Shown here one piece after another: positions 53,312 to 60,982 of a stretch of DNA of 64,000 bases. The DNA comes from CAZPAH01 sp964584495. Its GTDB lineage: Bacteria > Krumholzibacteriota > Krumholzibacteriia > Krumholzibacteriales > Krumholzibacteriaceae. The stretch's first letter is position 1. Each line of letters starts with the position of its first letter. The stretch spans positions 25,575-89,574 of the forward strand of contig CAZPAH010000001.1 in assembly GCA_964584495.1 (NCBI GenBank), in the 5' to 3' direction. The notes under the pieces were generated by a model, which was not told where the DNA came from, did no database searches, and saw only the letters and a list, made by a program, of their open reading frames with translations. The translations under genes and the position numbers were made by a program.

Positions 53312-54505
53312 ATGAGATATTTTAAGCTGATGGCGGTTTTTTTAGTCTTACTTGCCGTGCTCCCGGTCCGGGCGGCGGCGCAGGAGAAAGATCTCGATGA
53401 TAATATACGGAACAAGGAGACCGAGCTGCAGAAATTGAGGAGGGAGATAGCAGAGCAGAGGGATAAGATTAAGGATCTCGAAAAGAAGGAGAAGAATGTA
53501 TCGGGGCTGCTCGAGAAGCTGGAGAAGGAGGAGAGCCTCGTCAGGAAGCTGATGAAGGGACTCGAGGAAAAAAGCTCGATGCTTCAGGAGCAGGCGGACG
53601 ATATTAGGGTTTCTCTGGAGCAGAATGAAAAAGAATACGCGAGGAGGCTCGATATCCTGTCGGCAAGGCTGCGCGAGATGTACAAGGAGGGCCCCAAGCA
53701 GGACTGGCAGCGCCTTCTGGCCGCGAAGGATTTTACCGATCTCATGCAGAGGTACAAGTTTCTCGCCCTGATCGCCGAGCGGGATGCCGATATGGTCAGT
53801 GACGTGAGAGAGAAGAAAGCGGAGGTGGAACGGCAGGAAGCGGAGATAACGGAGCTGCTTCACGAGGTGATGATGGCGAAGAACGAGAAGGCGAAGGAAT
53901 TGGAGAAGCTGAAGGAGAATGAGAAGAAGAGGCGTGGCAGCCTCTCTTCGCTCCAGTCGGACATGAAAAGATACAGGCTCAGGGCCGATGAGCTCGCGCA
54001 GGCGGAGAGGAAGCTGCAGGATTTCATAGCGGACCTCGAGAAGGCGAGGCTTGAGAAGGCCAAGAGCTGGGGCGAATATGGTGAAAGAAACTTTCCAGGA
54101 TTGAAAGGAAAGCTGCCCCGGCCCGCGGAAGGCAGCACTGCGAGGAAATTCGGCAAATTCAGGCACCCCGAGTTCGGCACCGTCACGTACAATACGGGGA
54201 TCGATATCGAGACAAGGTGCGGCGAGCCGGTCAGGGCCGTCGCCAGGGGGAGGGTGGAGTATTCGGGAGAGCTCGCCGGATACGGCAACTGCATAATCAT
54301 CAATCACGGGGACGGTTTCTACACGCTCTACGCGCATGCGTCGGAGATCTTCGTCGTTCAGGGGGAGCAGGTGGAAAAGGGCGGACTGCTGGCGGAGACG
54401 GGGACCGATCCATCGACCTCGGCCGGATCGCTCCACTTCGAGATCAGGAAGTCGAAAACGGCGCTCGATCCGGACGAGTGGCTGGAGGGGGGGGGGAAGA
54501 AATAG
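53312..54505 (+). CDS. EnvC-like murein hydrolase activator with degenerate LytM domain
   Basis: 397 residues from ATG 53312. The signal peptide is MRYFKLMAVFLVLLAVLPVRAAA. A long coiled coil (about 28-255, EKDLDDNIRNKETELQKLRREIAEQRDKIKDLEKK...) resembles the EnvC coiled coil that docks to FtsX. The C-terminal LytM/M23 fold (about 285-390) has lost zinc ligands: NTGIDIE replaces HxxxD's His with Asn, and SLHFE replaces the first His of HxH with Ser. The YAH His is kept. Such degenerate LytM proteins activate amidases rather than cut peptidoglycan. Order ftsE-ftsX-envC supports this role. Confidence 0.85.
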   Translation: MRYFKLMAVFLVLLAVLPVRAAAQEKDLDDNIRNKETELQKLRREIAEQRDKIKDLEKKEKNVSGLLEKLEKEESLVRKLMKGLEEKSSMLQEQADDIRVSLEQNEKEYARRLDILSARLREMYKEGPKQDWQRLLAAKDFTDLMQRYKFLALIAERDADMVSDVREKKAEVERQEAEITELLHEVMMAKNEKAKELEKLKENEKKRRGSLSSLQSDMKRYRLRADELAQAERKLQDFIADLEKARLEKAKSWGEYGERNFPGLKGKLPRPAEGSTARKFGKFRHPEFGTVTYNTGIDIETRCGEPVRAVARGRVEYSGELAGYGNCIIINHGDGFYTLYAHASEIFVVQGEQVEKGGLLAETGTDPSTSAGSLHFEIRKSKTALDPDEWLEGGGKK

Positions 54506-54525
54506 ATATTCTCGCGGCGGCTCGG

Positions 54526-55620
54526 ATGGTCGCGGAGTACCAACCGGGCAGAACGGCCCTCATGCGAGGGATGATCAAGAAGGAGAAATTTCCCCACTCG
54601 CTAATCTTCACCGGGCCGGAAGGTTCGGGCAAGGGACTCATTGCGATGAAGGTCGCCGCCGCGCTCAACTGCGAAGGTGTGGATGATTTGGGGTGCGGGA
54701 GCTGCGGCGCGTGCCGGAAGACGGGGAGGCTGGAGCACCCCGATCTTCATCCGGTATTCCCGCTCCCCTCGGGACCTCCGGAGAAATCTATGCCCGCCCT
54801 GATAGAGAGCAGGAGGGAGGACTTCTTCAATTACGGAGAATTCTCCGACCGGGCGGTCAGCATAGGGATCGGACAGGTCAGGTCCCTTATAGAGAAGCTT
54901 TCCAGGCATCCTTTCGAGGGTAGAAGGTCCGTGGTGATCATGTTCGAGGCGCACAGGGCTACAGTCGAGGCGCAGAACGCCTTTCTAAAGCTGCTGGAGG
55001 AGCCCCCCCGCTCCGCGGCGATCATTCTGGTGACGGAATATCCGGGGGCCCTGCTGCCCACGATCATATCGAGGTGCCAGGAGGTGCGGTTCGACAGCCT
55101 GCCGGTGACGGGTGTCGGAAGATTCCTCGAGACTTTCTACTCGGTCGAGCCGGGCGAGGCGGAGAGAATATCGATACTGTCGGGGGGGAACCTGAGAAGA
55201 GGGGCCAAGTTCCTCGAGGAGAGGTTTTTGGCGATGAGAAAGGACGCCGTCTCGCTCCTCGCGACGGTGCTCGAGGGGAAGGCAAGGGCGCTGCCCGGCG
55301 AAGCGGAAGCGGCCGCGCAGGGCTACTCGCGCGGGGAAATAATCGAGATGATAGAGGAGATCGTTATCATGCTCCGTCTCCTCATGAGGGAAAAAGCGGG
55401 GGGCTCGTCGGGAGAGGAAGAGGGGGGCGTGCTGTCGAAAGCGGAAGCGGCGATTCTCGCCGGCGAGCTGGGAAAGGCCGCGATAGAAGCGGCATCCGGC
55501 AGGGACATCCCGGCGGATATGCGGAAAGCGGGCCGAGCGGTGGAGAGCCTTCGCAGGAACGCCGATGCCGAGCTGACGCTTGCCCAACTCCTCCTTGATT
55601 TGGCGGGGAAGTGGTATTAG
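54526..55620 (+). CDS. holB: DNA polymerase III delta' subunit (HolB-like)
   Basis: 364 residues from ATG 54526, the first convincing start; no good Shine-Dalgarno is visible. AAA+ features: HSLIFTGPEGSGKGLIAMKVAAALNC (P-loop), a four-Cys cluster CEGVDDLGCGSCGACRKTG that usually binds zinc, DVRS-like region around IGQVRSLIEKLSRHPFEGRRSVVIMFEAHRATVEAQNAFLKLLEEPPRSAAIILVT, and ISRCQEVRF. The C-terminal third is helical and less conserved. Delta' is a stator of the clamp loader. holB next to the PSP1/ricT gene is conserved in Bacillus. Confidence 0.88.
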   Translation: MVAEYQPGRTALMRGMIKKEKFPHSLIFTGPEGSGKGLIAMKVAAALNCEGVDDLGCGSCGACRKTGRLEHPDLHPVFPLPSGPPEKSMPALIESRREDFFNYGEFSDRAVSIGIGQVRSLIEKLSRHPFEGRRSVVIMFEAHRATVEAQNAFLKLLEEPPRSAAIILVTEYPGALLPTIISRCQEVRFDSLPVTGVGRFLETFYSVEPGEAERISILSGGNLRRGAKFLEERFLAMRKDAVSLLATVLEGKARALPGEAEAAAQGYSRGEIIEMIEEIVIMLRLLMREKAGGSSGEEEGGVLSKAEAAILAGELGKAAIEAASGRDIPADMRKAGRAVESLRRNADAELTLAQLLLDLAGKWY

Positions 55621-55733
55621 ATTGAACCTGCATATCCACTTGCGGTTGCGAAGCGGAAATACCGGGACGCGATGTCCGGCACGGTGATCCGGCCGGACGA
55701 TATTATGATAATCTCGAAGGGTCAGGCCTGACG

Positions 55734-56630
55734 ATGGAAATAGTAGAGGTCCAGTTCAAGGCTCAGAGGAAGGAGCTATTTAGAAACGCGAGGGCTCTTT
55801 ATCTGAGGACGGGTAATTACTGCGTTGTTCAGGCGGATCGGGGCGAGGATATGGGATTGATCATATCCATAGCCCAGGTCAGCCAGAAGGATGCCGATCC
55901 GGATATAAAGGAAGCTCTTAGGCATGCCACCGACAAGGATATAGAGCGGATGAACGAGGCCCGCGAGAAGGAGCGGGACGCACTGAAGATATGCCAGGAG
56001 AAGGCCCTCGAGCATAATCTCGAGATGAAGCTGGTGGACGTCGAGTACCAGTTCGACGGAAACAAGATAACTTTCTATTTCACGTCCGATGGCAGGATAG
56101 ATTTCAGGGAGCTCGTCAAGGATCTGGCCGGTGTCTTCCGCACGCGGATAGATCTCAGGCAGATAGGAGTGAGGGACGAGGCGAGGCGCTTCGACGGCAT
56201 GGGGATGTGCGGCCGCAGGCTGTGCTGTTCGACCTTCCTGAAGGACTTCGAGCCTGTCACGCTCAAGATGGCCAAGGACCAGAACCTTCCGCTGACCCCG
56301 GCCAAGATTTCCGGGGCCTGCGGCAGGCTGATGTGCTGCCTCGCTTACGAGCTGAAGGATTACAAGGAGCTCATGAAGGGAATACCCAGGATCGGAAGCA
56401 AGATAAAGTGCTTCGGGGGCCAGCATAAGCTCGACAAAATAAACCTCTTCAGATCTTCCGTGACCCTCTCGGACGAGGAGGGAAACACGATCGAGGTCTC
56501 TATCGACGATTTCAGGTCCGAGATAGGGAAGATGCCGAAACCGGATCCCGAGCCGAAGCGGGGAGGCGGCGAGAAAGGCCGAAAGGCCTCGGAGAAAAAG
56601 AGGGAAGGAAAGGCCGACGTCAAGGAATGA
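55734..56630 (+). CDS. RicT/YaaT-type PSP1-domain protein
   Basis: 298 residues. The PSP1 C-terminal domain spans about 55-145 (LKICQEKALEHNLEMKLVDVEYQFDGNKITFYFTSDGRIDFRELVKDLAGVFRTRIDLRQIGVRDEA). A Cys motif CGRRLCCSTFL (Cys159, 164, 165) and another CGRLMCCLAYEL (Cys196, 201, 202) follow. In Bacillus RicT, similar Cys help hold a 4Fe-4S cluster in the Ric complex that steers mRNA processing by RNase Y. RicA and RicF are not in this window. A basic Lys-rich tail ends the protein. Its stop overlaps the metG start. Confidence 0.9.
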   Translation: MEIVEVQFKAQRKELFRNARALYLRTGNYCVVQADRGEDMGLIISIAQVSQKDADPDIKEALRHATDKDIERMNEAREKERDALKICQEKALEHNLEMKLVDVEYQFDGNKITFYFTSDGRIDFRELVKDLAGVFRTRIDLRQIGVRDEARRFDGMGMCGRRLCCSTFLKDFEPVTLKMAKDQNLPLTPAKISGACGRLMCCLAYELKDYKELMKGIPRIGSKIKCFGGQHKLDKINLFRSSVTLSDEEGNTIEVSIDDFRSEIGKMPKPDPEPKRGGGEKGRKASEKKREGKADVKE

Positions 56631-58162
56631 AAAAGAGAAAATACTACATCACCACGGCGATAGATTACGTGAACCAGAAACCTCATCTGGGAACCGCCTA
56701 CGAGAAGATCGGGGCCGATTGCATGGCTAGGTACAAGAGGCTGTGCGGGTTCGATACCTGGTTTCTGATGGGGAACGACGAGCACAGCACGAACGTCGAG
56801 AAGGAAGCCACCCGCAGGAAGATGGCCCCACTGGACTACTGTAGGGAGATGTCCGGTGAGTTCACGTCCACGTGGAAGGCCCTTCACATATCGTTCGACG
56901 ATTTCATCCACACCTCCGAGGAGAGACACCTGGCGGGCGTGACGGAGCTGTTCCGCAGGATCCACGATAACGGCTACATATACAAAGGGCATTACGAAGG
57001 GCTTTACTGCGAGTCGTGCGAGGAGTTCATAAGCGAGAAGGACCTTGTGGACGGCCTGTGTCCGACTCACAAGCAGGCGCCGGCGACGATAAGCGAGGAA
57101 AACTACTTCTTCGCCCTGTCGAGGTTCGAGGACCGGTTGCTCGAGCATATCGGAAAGCACCCCGGCTTCATAATGCCGAAAACCAGGGAGAACGAGGTTG
57201 TGAACGTTATCAAGGGCGGGTTGAAGGATGTCTCGATCTCGAGATCGGGACAGCGGTGGGGAATACCCCTGCCGATAGACGAAAGCCATGTGATATACGT
57301 TTGGTTCGACGCCCTTACCAATTATATCTCGGCCCTCGGGTACGGGAGCGGGGGAAAGCTTTTTGAAAAATTCTGGCCCGCCGATGTCCACGTGATAGGG
57401 AAAGATATCACCAGGTTCCACTGCATAATATGGCCTTCGATGCTCATGGCTGCGGGGGTCGAGCCGCCGAGAAGCATATTCGCGCACGGGTTCATATCGC
57501 TCGCGGGGGAGAAGATGAGCAAGAGCCGGGGGAATATACTGGACCCCATCAAGATGGCCGAGCTTTTCGGCCCCGACGGGCTCCGTTACATTCTTCTCAG
57601 GGAGGTCCCGTTCGACAAGGACGGGGACATATCTCTGGAGATACTGATAAACAGGTACAACGCGGACCTTGCCAACGAGCTCGGGAATCTGTTCAGCAGG
57701 ACGATGGCGATGATATCCAAGTATCTGGGCGGCGAGCTGGAAACCGAGCCTTTCGACGGGCGGTGCGAGCTGTACGGCGCGCTCGTCGAGGCTCTGGATC
57801 TGTACCGGGAATATATGGAGAAGATGGAGTTCTCGAGGGCTCTCGGGGCATACTGGACTATCGTGCAGAGGGCCAACAGGTTTATCGAGGAGAAGAGCCC
57901 CTGGGTTCTCGCCAAGGACGAGGCGAAGTCGGACGAGCTGCGGGCCGTGTTCCGGGAGTTGCTGGCGGTGCTGAGAACGGCATGCGTAGTCCTCTCGCCG
58001 TTCATGCCCGAAAAGATGAAGGAGATGTCCCGGCAGCTCGGATGGACGGAAACTGGACTCGACGAGCTTCCACCGGGAGAATCGGGCGCAGCGGGACTGG
58101 CCGCGCCGAGCCCCCTCTTCCCCAGAATCCAGGCCTCGCAGGAAGAACTCTCCAAGGACTGA
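56627..58162 (+). CDS. metG: Methionyl-tRNA synthetase
   Basis: 511 residues. The class I HIGH-type motif is PHLGTAYEKIGAD (about residues 19-31), the KMSKS loop is EKMSKSRGNI, and between them YCESCEEFISEKDLVDGLCPTH resembles the connective peptide with a partial zinc knuckle. The anticodon-binding helical domain ends near residue 480. No C-terminal tRNA-binding domain (Trbp111 type) is present. The start overlaps ricT by four bases. It is followed five bases later by the TatD fusion gene. Confidence 0.97.
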   Translation: MKKRKYYITTAIDYVNQKPHLGTAYEKIGADCMARYKRLCGFDTWFLMGNDEHSTNVEKEATRRKMAPLDYCREMSGEFTSTWKALHISFDDFIHTSEERHLAGVTELFRRIHDNGYIYKGHYEGLYCESCEEFISEKDLVDGLCPTHKQAPATISEENYFFALSRFEDRLLEHIGKHPGFIMPKTRENEVVNVIKGGLKDVSISRSGQRWGIPLPIDESHVIYVWFDALTNYISALGYGSGGKLFEKFWPADVHVIGKDITRFHCIIWPSMLMAAGVEPPRSIFAHGFISLAGEKMSKSRGNILDPIKMAELFGPDGLRYILLREVPFDKDGDISLEILINRYNADLANELGNLFSRTMAMISKYLGGELETEPFDGRCELYGALVEALDLYREYMEKMEFSRALGAYWTIVQRANRFIEEKSPWVLAKDEAKSDELRAVFRELLAVLRTACVVLSPFMPEKMKEMSRQLGWTETGLDELPPGESGAAGLAAPSPLFPRIQASQEELSKD

Positions 58163-58167
58163 AAAGG

Positions 58168-59559
58168 ATGCTTGTCGATTCTCACGCCCACCTGAATATG
58201 TCTCAGTTCGAAGGGGACCTCGACGAGGTAATGGAGCGCGCCCGCTCTGCGGGGGTCGGGGAGATCCTTAACATCGGATACGATCCGGCGTCTATAGATG
58301 AGACGATCGCGCTGTCCGACCGGTATCCCTCGATATATGCGGCCCTCGGGATCCACCCGCATCACGCCGGCGACTTTGACGGACGGCTGGAGGAGAAGCT
58401 GAAGCAGCTTCTTCTGAGAAGAAAGGTGCTGGCTCTCGGCGAGGTGGGGCTAGACTACTACAGGGATCTTTCCCCGAGGGAGAAGCAACGCGAGGTCCTG
58501 CGGCGGCAGATAAAGATCGCGAGGATCTTTAATAAACCCATGATAATTCACTGCCGCGACTCTTTCGACGATCTCATGGCGATACTGGCGGAAGAGGATG
58601 CCGGTGAGGTAGGAGGAATATTCCATGCCTTCTCGGGAGGGGTGGAGGAAGCGGCCAGGGTGATGGAAATGGGATTTTTGATAGGCATAGGAGGGGTTCT
58701 GACATACAAAAATTCCAAACTTCCCGGGGTCGCCGCGGCCCTTCCCTCGGCATCGTTCGTTCTGGAGACCGATTGCCCCTATCTTACGCCGGTTCCTTAC
58801 AGGGGGAAGAGGAACGAGCCGGCATATGTGGCCCTTGTCGCCGAGAAGCTCGCCGAGATAAGGTCGGTATCGACCTGGGACATAGAAAGAGGTGCCGAAG
58901 CAAACTACAGAAAGCTGCTTCACGGGGAAGGGGAGATGCCACCCTCGGTAGCTTACGATCTCAAAGGAGGCATCTATATAAATGTAACGGGAAGCTGCAC
59001 CAACGACTGCGCCTTCTGCCCGAGGCTCAGATCGGACAACAACCTGTACGGCTACAATCTGGGACTCGTCGCGGAGCCGTCGGCCGCCGAGATGGTCGGA
59101 GCGGTCGACCGGTATTTCGACGGGAAAAGGTACTCGGAGATAGTCTTCTGCGGTTACGGAGAGCCGACGGCCAGGTTGAAGGAGGTGCTGCGGGCCGCCG
59201 AAGAGCTGGGGAAGCACGGCGTACCGGTGAGGCTTAACACGAACGGGCACGGCAACATGATACACAGGCGCGATATCGTTCCCGAGCTCGAGAGATGTTT
59301 CGACAGGGTCTCGGTGAGCCTGAACGCTCCCGACCGCGAGACATACGAAAACCTGTGCAGGCCCGACGCCGGGGAAAAGGCTTTCGACGCCGCGCTCGAT
59401 TTCATACGGAGAGCGGCGGGGTCGTCGATGGAATGTGTCGTGACGGCAGTCGAATACCCCGGAGTGGATCTCGGAGCGGTCGAGAAACTCGTATCATCGA
59501 TACCTAGGGCGAAGTTCCGGATCAGGAAATATCATATCACCGTGCCCGGAACGTGGTGA
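58168..59559 (+). CDS. TatD-family nuclease fused to a radical SAM domain
   Basis: 463 residues from ATG 58168 (AAAAGG just upstream). Residues 1-255 are a complete TatD metallohydrolase: VDSHAHL (His6, His8), LGEVGLDYY, MIIHCRDSF, FHAFSGG, and VLETDCPYLTPVPYRGKRNEP. A short linker leads to a radical SAM domain from about 265: the cluster motif CTNDCAFC (Cys277, 281, 284), GYGEPTARLKEVL, VRLNTNGHGNM and VSVSLNAPDRETYENLC. TatD proteins are DNA 3' exonucleases or deoxyribonuclease-like. The radical SAM part is of the TatD-associated type whose substrate is not known. One continuous frame, no stop or shift between the halves. Confidence 0.92.
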   Translation: MLVDSHAHLNMSQFEGDLDEVMERARSAGVGEILNIGYDPASIDETIALSDRYPSIYAALGIHPHHAGDFDGRLEEKLKQLLLRRKVLALGEVGLDYYRDLSPREKQREVLRRQIKIARIFNKPMIIHCRDSFDDLMAILAEEDAGEVGGIFHAFSGGVEEAARVMEMGFLIGIGGVLTYKNSKLPGVAAALPSASFVLETDCPYLTPVPYRGKRNEPAYVALVAEKLAEIRSVSTWDIERGAEANYRKLLHGEGEMPPSVAYDLKGGIYINVTGSCTNDCAFCPRLRSDNNLYGYNLGLVAEPSAAEMVGAVDRYFDGKRYSEIVFCGYGEPTARLKEVLRAAEELGKHGVPVRLNTNGHGNMIHRRDIVPELERCFDRVSVSLNAPDRETYENLCRPDAGEKAFDAALDFIRRAAGSSMECVVTAVEYPGVDLGAVEKLVSSIPRAKFRIRKYHITVPGTW

Positions 59560-59594
59560 ACGGCCGAGGCCGCGGGAAGAGGTGGAAGGAAAAT

Positions 59595-59984
59595 ATGGAC
59601 GAGCGGACGAAATGTTCGATATGCGGAAAAGAGATAACCGGCGAGCCGGCGATGATAGACGGAGACCCTGTATGCGCCGATCATCGGCAGACCGCGCCGG
59701 GCGGATGGTATATGATAGGGTTCTACAGGAGGGAAGATACGGCGGTCCACAGGCAGGAGATGATGGCCGGCGCCGGGATCGACATTATGCTCCTGCGCTC
59801 GGCCGCAACGGGCGGATTCAAGCTGCTGGCAGCACGGGACAGGAAGGACGAGGCCATCGGGATCCTTGGGAAATCGTTCGAGGGATACACGTGGTGCCCG
59901 TTGTGCAATATGGAATACAGCACGGCGGCGGTATACTGTCCGAAGTGCGGGACGAGGCCTGTAAAGAAAAATCATATGCCGTGA
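59595..59984 (+). CDS. Small protein with N- and C-terminal zinc ribbons flanking a DUF2007-like domain
   Basis: 129 residues from ATG 59595 (AAGGAA upstream). An N-terminal LIM-like/zinc-knuckle segment has CSIC (Cys7, Cys10) with a second pair near CADH (Cys27, His30). Middle residues about 50-90 (HRQEMMAGAGIDIMLLRSAATGGFKLLAARDRKDEAIGIL) match the DUF2007 putative signal-transducing fold. The C-terminus is a zinc ribbon WCPLCNMEYSTAAVYCPKCGTRPV. Function is unknown; the three-part order is uncommon. It lies between the TatD fusion and rsmA and may be co-transcribed with the former. Confidence 0.8.
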   Translation: MDERTKCSICGKEITGEPAMIDGDPVCADHRQTAPGGWYMIGFYRREDTAVHRQEMMAGAGIDIMLLRSAATGGFKLLAARDRKDEAIGILGKSFEGYTWCPLCNMEYSTAAVYCPKCGTRPVKKNHMP

Positions 59985-60172
59985 AATCCGGCCGGCGTGC
60001 CGGGAATAGGCCGGCAACTCCGTGCCGGCACGAGAACCCCTGAAAACCGAGATTATGGCAGGCGGACCTTCATAGCAATCGATCCTCCACCGGGAAGGGC
60101 ATTTATGATATTATTAAAGACAGGGTTACCGATTTTCCCGGAATATGCCCGGGGAAGGGAAGAGCGGGATCA

Positions 60173-60982
60173 ATGACTGCCAAGAAAAGCCTCGGGCAGA
60201 ACTTTCTTGTGTCGGAAAGGGTTGCAGGCAGGATAGTAGGAGCGCTCGGCCTCTCGCCGGGCGATCCCGTCTTCGAGATCGGACCGGGAAAGGGGGCGCT
60301 GACCCTCCCGCTTGCGGCGGCCGGAGCCCGCGTCACCGCTTTCGAGATCGATCGGGGGCTCGCCGGGCTCCTGAAGGAGAGACTCGGGGGAAAGAGGGAC
60401 GTGGAGATCGTGAACGCCGATATTCGACGGGTCGATCTCGATAAGGAAGCGGTGAGGAGAGGTTGGGAGAGATACGCGGTGATCGGCAATATTCCTTATC
60501 TTCTGACCGGGACGATACTGATCGGCCTCGTAAAGCTCGAGAGGTGCCGCCGGGCGGTGATCATGGTGCAGAAAGAGGTCGGCGAAAGGGTTCTCGCTTC
60601 TCCGGGCGGGAGAAAGTGTGGTATCCTCTCGATCTTTATGCAGGCATATATGGATATTTCGAGAGTAACGAGCGTGGCGGCGGGATCGTTCAATCCAAGA
60701 CCGAAAGTGGACAGCGTGGTTCTCTGTTTCGAGCCCGCCGGGAGGCAGGGCGCTCCGGCGGAAAGGGCCGCCTTTCTGTCTTTCGTGAAGGAAGCGTTCT
60801 CGCAGAGGAGAAAAAAGCTCGCCGGCGTTCTGAAGAACGATCCGGCGATAGGGGGCAGGGAAGGCGTGATAAGGTTGGCCTCGATCGCGGGCGTCGATGC
60901 GGGCAAGAGGCCCGAGGAGCTCCTTGTCGAGGAATGGTTCCGGCTCTTCGCCGGATACGCGGAGCTGAAGAGACTGGCATGA
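60173..60982 (+). CDS. rsmA: 16S rRNA dimethyladenosine methyltransferase RsmA
   Basis: 269 residues. The start KKSLGQNFLVSERVAGRIV and SAM motif I VFEIGPGKGALT are typical, as is the catalytic motif IV NIPYLLTGTIL. The C-terminal helical domain has FSQRRKKLAGVL. It dimethylates A1518/A1519 of 16S rRNA late in 30S assembly. The stop overlaps the next gene (ATGA). About 190 bases upstream have no gene but include a 12-bp palindrome CGTGCCGGCACG (60021-60032). Confidence 0.96.
   Translation: MTAKKSLGQNFLVSERVAGRIVGALGLSPGDPVFEIGPGKGALTLPLAAAGARVTAFEIDRGLAGLLKERLGGKRDVEIVNADIRRVDLDKEAVRRGWERYAVIGNIPYLLTGTILIGLVKLERCRRAVIMVQKEVGERVLASPGGRKCGILSIFMQAYMDISRVTSVAAGSFNPRPKVDSVVLCFEPAGRQGAPAERAAFLSFVKEAFSQRRKKLAGVLKNDPAIGGREGVIRLASIAGVDAGKRPEELLVEEWFRLFAGYAELKRLA

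Noticed and set aside
60021..60032. A 12-bp palindrome CGTGCCGGCACG upstream of rsmA
   Set aside because: Isolated, GC-rich, without a T-run or a known binding motif; chance occurrence is plausible at this base composition.
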